Below, piece after piece: positions 13,801 to 15,420 of a stretch of 15,420 nucleotides of DNA. The notes beneath the pieces were generated by a model. It did no database searches, had not been told where the DNA came from, and saw only the letters and a list, made by a program, of their open reading frames with translations. A program made the position numbers and the translations under genes. Origin of the DNA: DAOUKH01 sp034421515. GTDB lineage: Bacteria; Chloroflexota; Dehalococcoidia; SHYB01. Position 1 is the stretch's first letter, and every line of letters begins with the position of its first letter. The DNA lies in the NCBI GenBank assembly GCA_034421515.1, contig DAOUKH010000063.1, positions 1 through 15,420 of the forward strand. Direction: 5' to 3'.

Positions 13801-14942
13801 CCGCTCAGGCGCTGAACTTCACGGTCAGCACGCCCGTCTTCGACGGCGCGGAGGACGATGCGATCGAGGACAGCCTGGCCCGTACGTGGATCATGGCGCG
13901 TAGCGGCGCGCTGGAGAGTGCCAACGGCCGCGCGCCGGAGCAGATCGCGGCGGAGTGGCTGAACGAGCGCGGCTACGACGGGGCCAAGGCGTTCAGCGAG
14001 GCGTACCCCGGCGAGGCCACCTTGGCGTGCCTGAAAATCTGGCTCGAAGACGAGGCCGGACGCTCCCACGACGGTCTGGCCCCCGACGAAGTCTTCGAGC
14101 TCGTCCGCAGCGTCCACCGGGAGGAGCGGCTCGCGCCGCCCATCTTCGGCAAGACCGCGCTCTTCGACGGCCGCAACGGCGAAGCCTTCGACCAGCCCGT
14201 CACCGTTGGGTACATCTACATGATGAAACTGATCCACCTGGTCGAGGACAAGATCCACGCCAGGTCTACCGGGCCGTACTCGCTGATCACGCAGCAGCCG
14301 CTCGGCGGCAAGGCGCAGTTCGGCGGGCAGCGGTTCGGTGAAATGGAGGTCTGGGCGCTCGAGGCTTATAGCGCCGCCTACAACCTCCAGGAGATGCTCA
14401 CCGTCAAGTCCGACGACGTGGTCGGCAGGGTCAAGACCTACGAGGCCATCGTCAAGGGCGAGGACATCTGCCAGCCGGGCGTCCCCGAGTCGTTCCACGT
14501 ACTCCTGAAAGAGTTGCAGAGCCTGGGCCTTTCCGTGGAGCTTCTCAACGAGGCGGCCGAGCAGCGCAACTCCGTCCTCGACGAGCTCACCGGCGACGGG
14601 TCGGAGCTCGACGCCGACTTGGGCGGTCTCGAGTTGGGCCCCGACCTCGCCATCCCCGCGGCGGCGCTTGCCGGCGCCGGCGATGACGGCGACTCCGACG
14701 ACGAGCCCGCTCCCGTGAGCGGCGACATCGTCGAGGCCGCGGTCAAGGCGAGCCAGGAAGACGACGACGATGATGACGACGAGGAGTCGTCCGCCGACGA
14801 TGACGAGGCCGACGATGAGGACGACGAGGCCGACGAGGACGAAGCCGGCGACGACGAAGCCGGCGACGACGAAGCCGACCAGGATGACGAGGAGCCGTCC
14901 AAGGACAAGACCGAAGGCGATGCCTCTGAAGAAGATTCGTAA
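10881..14942 (+). CDS. rpoB: DNA-directed RNA polymerase beta subunit with acidic C-terminal extension
   Basis: A 1353-residue RNA polymerase beta subunit. It begins in the normal way (SYARIPEVLEVPNLIQIQ) and carries GDLPMMTD near residue 120. The rifampicin-binding cluster is at residues 408-430 (SQLSQFMDQTNPL, then THKRRLSALG) with D415, H425 and S430 matching E. coli D516, H526 and S531, so the wild-type sensitive pattern is present. The active-site segment GDKMAGRHGNKGV starts at 917 and the C-terminal clamp-linked domain (YIYMMKLIHLVEDK) at 1111. The usual family end (LQSLGLSVELLNE) is at about 1212-1224. After it comes a tail of about 129 residues; residues 1293-1353 are about two thirds Asp/Glu, with short EAGDD repeats. 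The start at 10881 is set by AAGGAG. It is followed 69 nt later by rpoC, presumably in one operon. Confidence 0.97.
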   Translation: MTTLVSSTRETDASGRKSYARIPEVLEVPNLIQIQNNSFNWLLEEGIRELLDEITPIQDFTGGRYELRFEDYEFREPKYTEDECRERDKTYAKPIYAKTVLEKKQGDGAGEEVESWVFMGDLPMMTDAGTFIINGAERVVVSQLVRSPGVYFKIDEDPGSGRGLCSAKLIPNRGAWLEFETSARDVLSVKVDRKRKIPVTTLLRALGLGEDEQLLDMFKDVDKNADHPFIQTTIEKEPAVRNEEEALLDFYRKLRPGEPPSLENARTLLNTLFFNFRRYDLGRVGRYKVNNRLGLGGASRNGKAKGADSVDPSQAERVLSVEDLVAIVKRMIMINNGEDRDDDIDHLGNRRVRAVGELTQNQLRIGLLRMERVVKERMTLIDPEQATPSALINIRPIVAAIKEFFGGSQLSQFMDQTNPLAELTHKRRLSALGPGGLSRERAGFDVRDVHHSHYGRICPIETPEGPNIGLLGSLATYALVNKYGFIETPYRRVLKEAPNRPAELVGRAVRDDVADASGKVIVAAGEVITEEAAAEIKKRLKSRKIKVKPYASKGIEYLSADHEEQFTIAQANAVLDDRMQFVEEKTEVRQGRDFALESPENIDFMDVSPKQIVSVSTSLIPFLEHDDANRALMGANMQRQAVPLLKPQAPLVGTGMEWRVARDSGQVTLSKADGVVSAVGAERDEQDRLLYVVKVRDKKGVEHAHRLQKFIRSNQGTCINQRPIVRKGDVVQEGEPLADSSSTDHGELALGQNILCAFMSWEGYNFEDAIILSERLVKDDRFTSVHIEKHEVEARDTKLGPEEITRDIPNVGEESLRDLDERGIVRIGAEVNPGDILVGKITPKGETELTAEEKLLRAIFGEKAREVKDTSLRVPHGERGKIIDVRVFSQENHDELSPGVNRLVRVWIAQTRKIAEGDKMAGRHGNKGVVARIMPEEDMPFLPDGTPVDVILNPIGVPSRMNLGQVLETHLGFAAQALNFTVSTPVFDGAEDDAIEDSLARTWIMARSGALESANGRAPEQIAAEWLNERGYDGAKAFSEAYPGEATLACLKIWLEDEAGRSHDGLAPDEVFELVRSVHREERLAPPIFGKTALFDGRNGEAFDQPVTVGYIYMMKLIHLVEDKIHARSTGPYSLITQQPLGGKAQFGGQRFGEMEVWALEAYSAAYNLQEMLTVKSDDVVGRVKTYEAIVKGEDICQPGVPESFHVLLKELQSLGLSVELLNEAAEQRNSVLDELTGDGSELDADLGGLELGPDLAIPAAALAGAGDDGDSDDEPAPVSGDIVEAAVKASQEDDDDDDDEESSADDDEADDEDDEADEDEAGDDEAGDDEADQDDEEPSKDKTEGDASEEDS
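14841..14876 (+). repeat. Short tandem repeat in the RpoB acidic tail
   Basis: A 15-nt unit (GAAGCCGGCGACGAC) occurs twice in full (14841-14855, 14856-14870), with six more bases matching. It encodes EAGDD twice and keeps frame. The surrounding GAC/GAT/GAG-rich stretch from about 14755 to 14935 is low complexity and likely length-variable between strains. Confidence 0.85.
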
Positions 14943-15011
14943 CGCGGAAGGAGCAACCGGAGCATCGAACTAAGAGGGTGAGGGACCGAGGCTAGCAAAG
15001 AAGGGGACGTG

Positions 15012-15420
15012 ATGCCCGAAGCGAATGACTTCAACGCAATCAGGATTTCACTGGCGTCGCCGGAGCAGATAAAGAACTGGTCGTACGGCGAGGTCACCAA
15101 GCCCGAAACGATAAACTACCGCACGCTGAAGCCGGAAAAGGACGGCCTCTTCTGCGAGCGGATTTTCGGCCCGACCAAAGACTTCGAGTGCTACTGCGGC
15201 AAGTACAAGCGCGTCCGCTATAAGGGCATCGTCTGCGACCGGTGCGGCGTTGAGGTCGCGCGGTCGAAGGTGCGCCGGGAGCGCATGGCCCACATTCAGT
15301 TGGCCGCCCCCGTCGCCCATATCTGGTTCGCCAAAGGGACGCCCTCGCGCATCGGGCTCCTGCTCGACCTTTCGCCGAGGAACTTGGAGCGCGTCCTCTA
15401 TTTCGCGCAGTACATCGTGA
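15012..15420 (+). CDS. rpoC: DNA-directed RNA polymerase beta' subunit, N-terminal part (cut by window end)
   Basis: The first 136 codons of the beta' subunit; the frame stays open to the window edge. Family hallmarks are FNAIRISLASPEQIKNWS (7-24), GEVTKPETINYRTLKPEKDG (26-45), CERIFGPTKDFEC (48-60) and the N-terminal zinc ribbon C60-x-C62-x12-C75-x2-C78. HIQLAAPVAHIWF then leads into the clamp. AAGGGG (15001-15006) lies 5 nt before ATG 15012. An adjacent in-frame GTG (15009) is an alternative start that would add one residue. The gene is spaced 69 nt after rpoB with no promoter or terminator seen between them, as expected for an rpoBC operon. Confidence 0.96.
   Translation, partial: MPEANDFNAIRISLASPEQIKNWSYGEVTKPETINYRTLKPEKDGLFCERIFGPTKDFECYCGKYKRVRYKGIVCDRCGVEVARSKVRRERMAHIQLAAPVAHIWFAKGTPSRIGLLLDLSPRNLERVLYFAQYIV

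Noticed and set aside
10821..14498. A 1225-codon open frame on the strand opposite rpoB
   Set aside because: It is a product of strong GC third-position bias in rpoB. The translation is Leu/Val/Arg/Asp/Glu-rich without any recognisable domain, and it covers an unmistakable rpoB.
14948..14965. A good AAGGAG just after rpoB with no start codon after it
   Set aside because: Only ATC follows at the right distance and that frame closes after five codons. There is no sign of a decayed gene; rpoC has its own site at 15001.

Overview
The window is high-GC bacterial DNA with tightly packed genes, AAGGAG/GGAGG ribosome binding sites and sigma-70-like promoters (TTGACA / TACAAT). Class III (CaiB/BaiF) CoA-transferases, a luciferase-like flavin monooxygenase, a short-chain dehydrogenase and a MerB-like protein sit together, next to an rpoB with an added acidic tail and rpoC. 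This mix resembles Chloroflexota, especially Dehalococcoidia/SAR202-type genomes. That placement is an inference from gene content and protein style, not a proven assignment.

Layout. Positions 54-3304 (+): an endonuclease III-like DNA glycosylase with a [4Fe-4S] site, a HAD-superfamily phosphohydrolase, then an overlapping pair for molybdenum-hydroxylase maturation (XdhC/CoxI-family protein and a MocA-like molybdenum cofactor cytidylyltransferase). Positions 3320-5240 (+): a ferredoxin-type siroheme nitrite/sulfite reductase behind a good promoter and a structured leader. Positions 10603 down to 5253 (-): SDR dehydrogenase, LLM-class flavin monooxygenase, MerB-like protein and two overlapping CaiB/BaiF CoA-transferases. 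The last four genes are spaced 33, 28 and -4 nt and look like one operon; the SDR has its own promoter about 100 nt upstream. Positions 10708-15420 (+): divergent promoter, rpoB (complete) and the start of rpoC (cut by the window end).

How the genes may work together. The minus-strand cluster reads as an undescribed catabolic module: oxygenation by a flavin monooxygenase, alcohol/ketone interconversion by the SDR, CoA activation by a possibly two-subunit CoA-transferase, plus a MerB-fold protein that keeps the two key cysteines but has Asn where MerB has its catalytic Asp. Substrates are unknown. The most noteworthy items are this MerB-like protein and its operon, the roughly 129-residue acidic extension of RpoB, and two short open frames that begin next to predicted transcription starts ahead of rpoB and of the nitrite/sulfite reductase.

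No tRNA, rRNA, CRISPR, insertion sequence or phage gene was seen. No gene-free stretch exceeds 300 bases; the longest is the rpoB/SDR divergent region (10604-10880).
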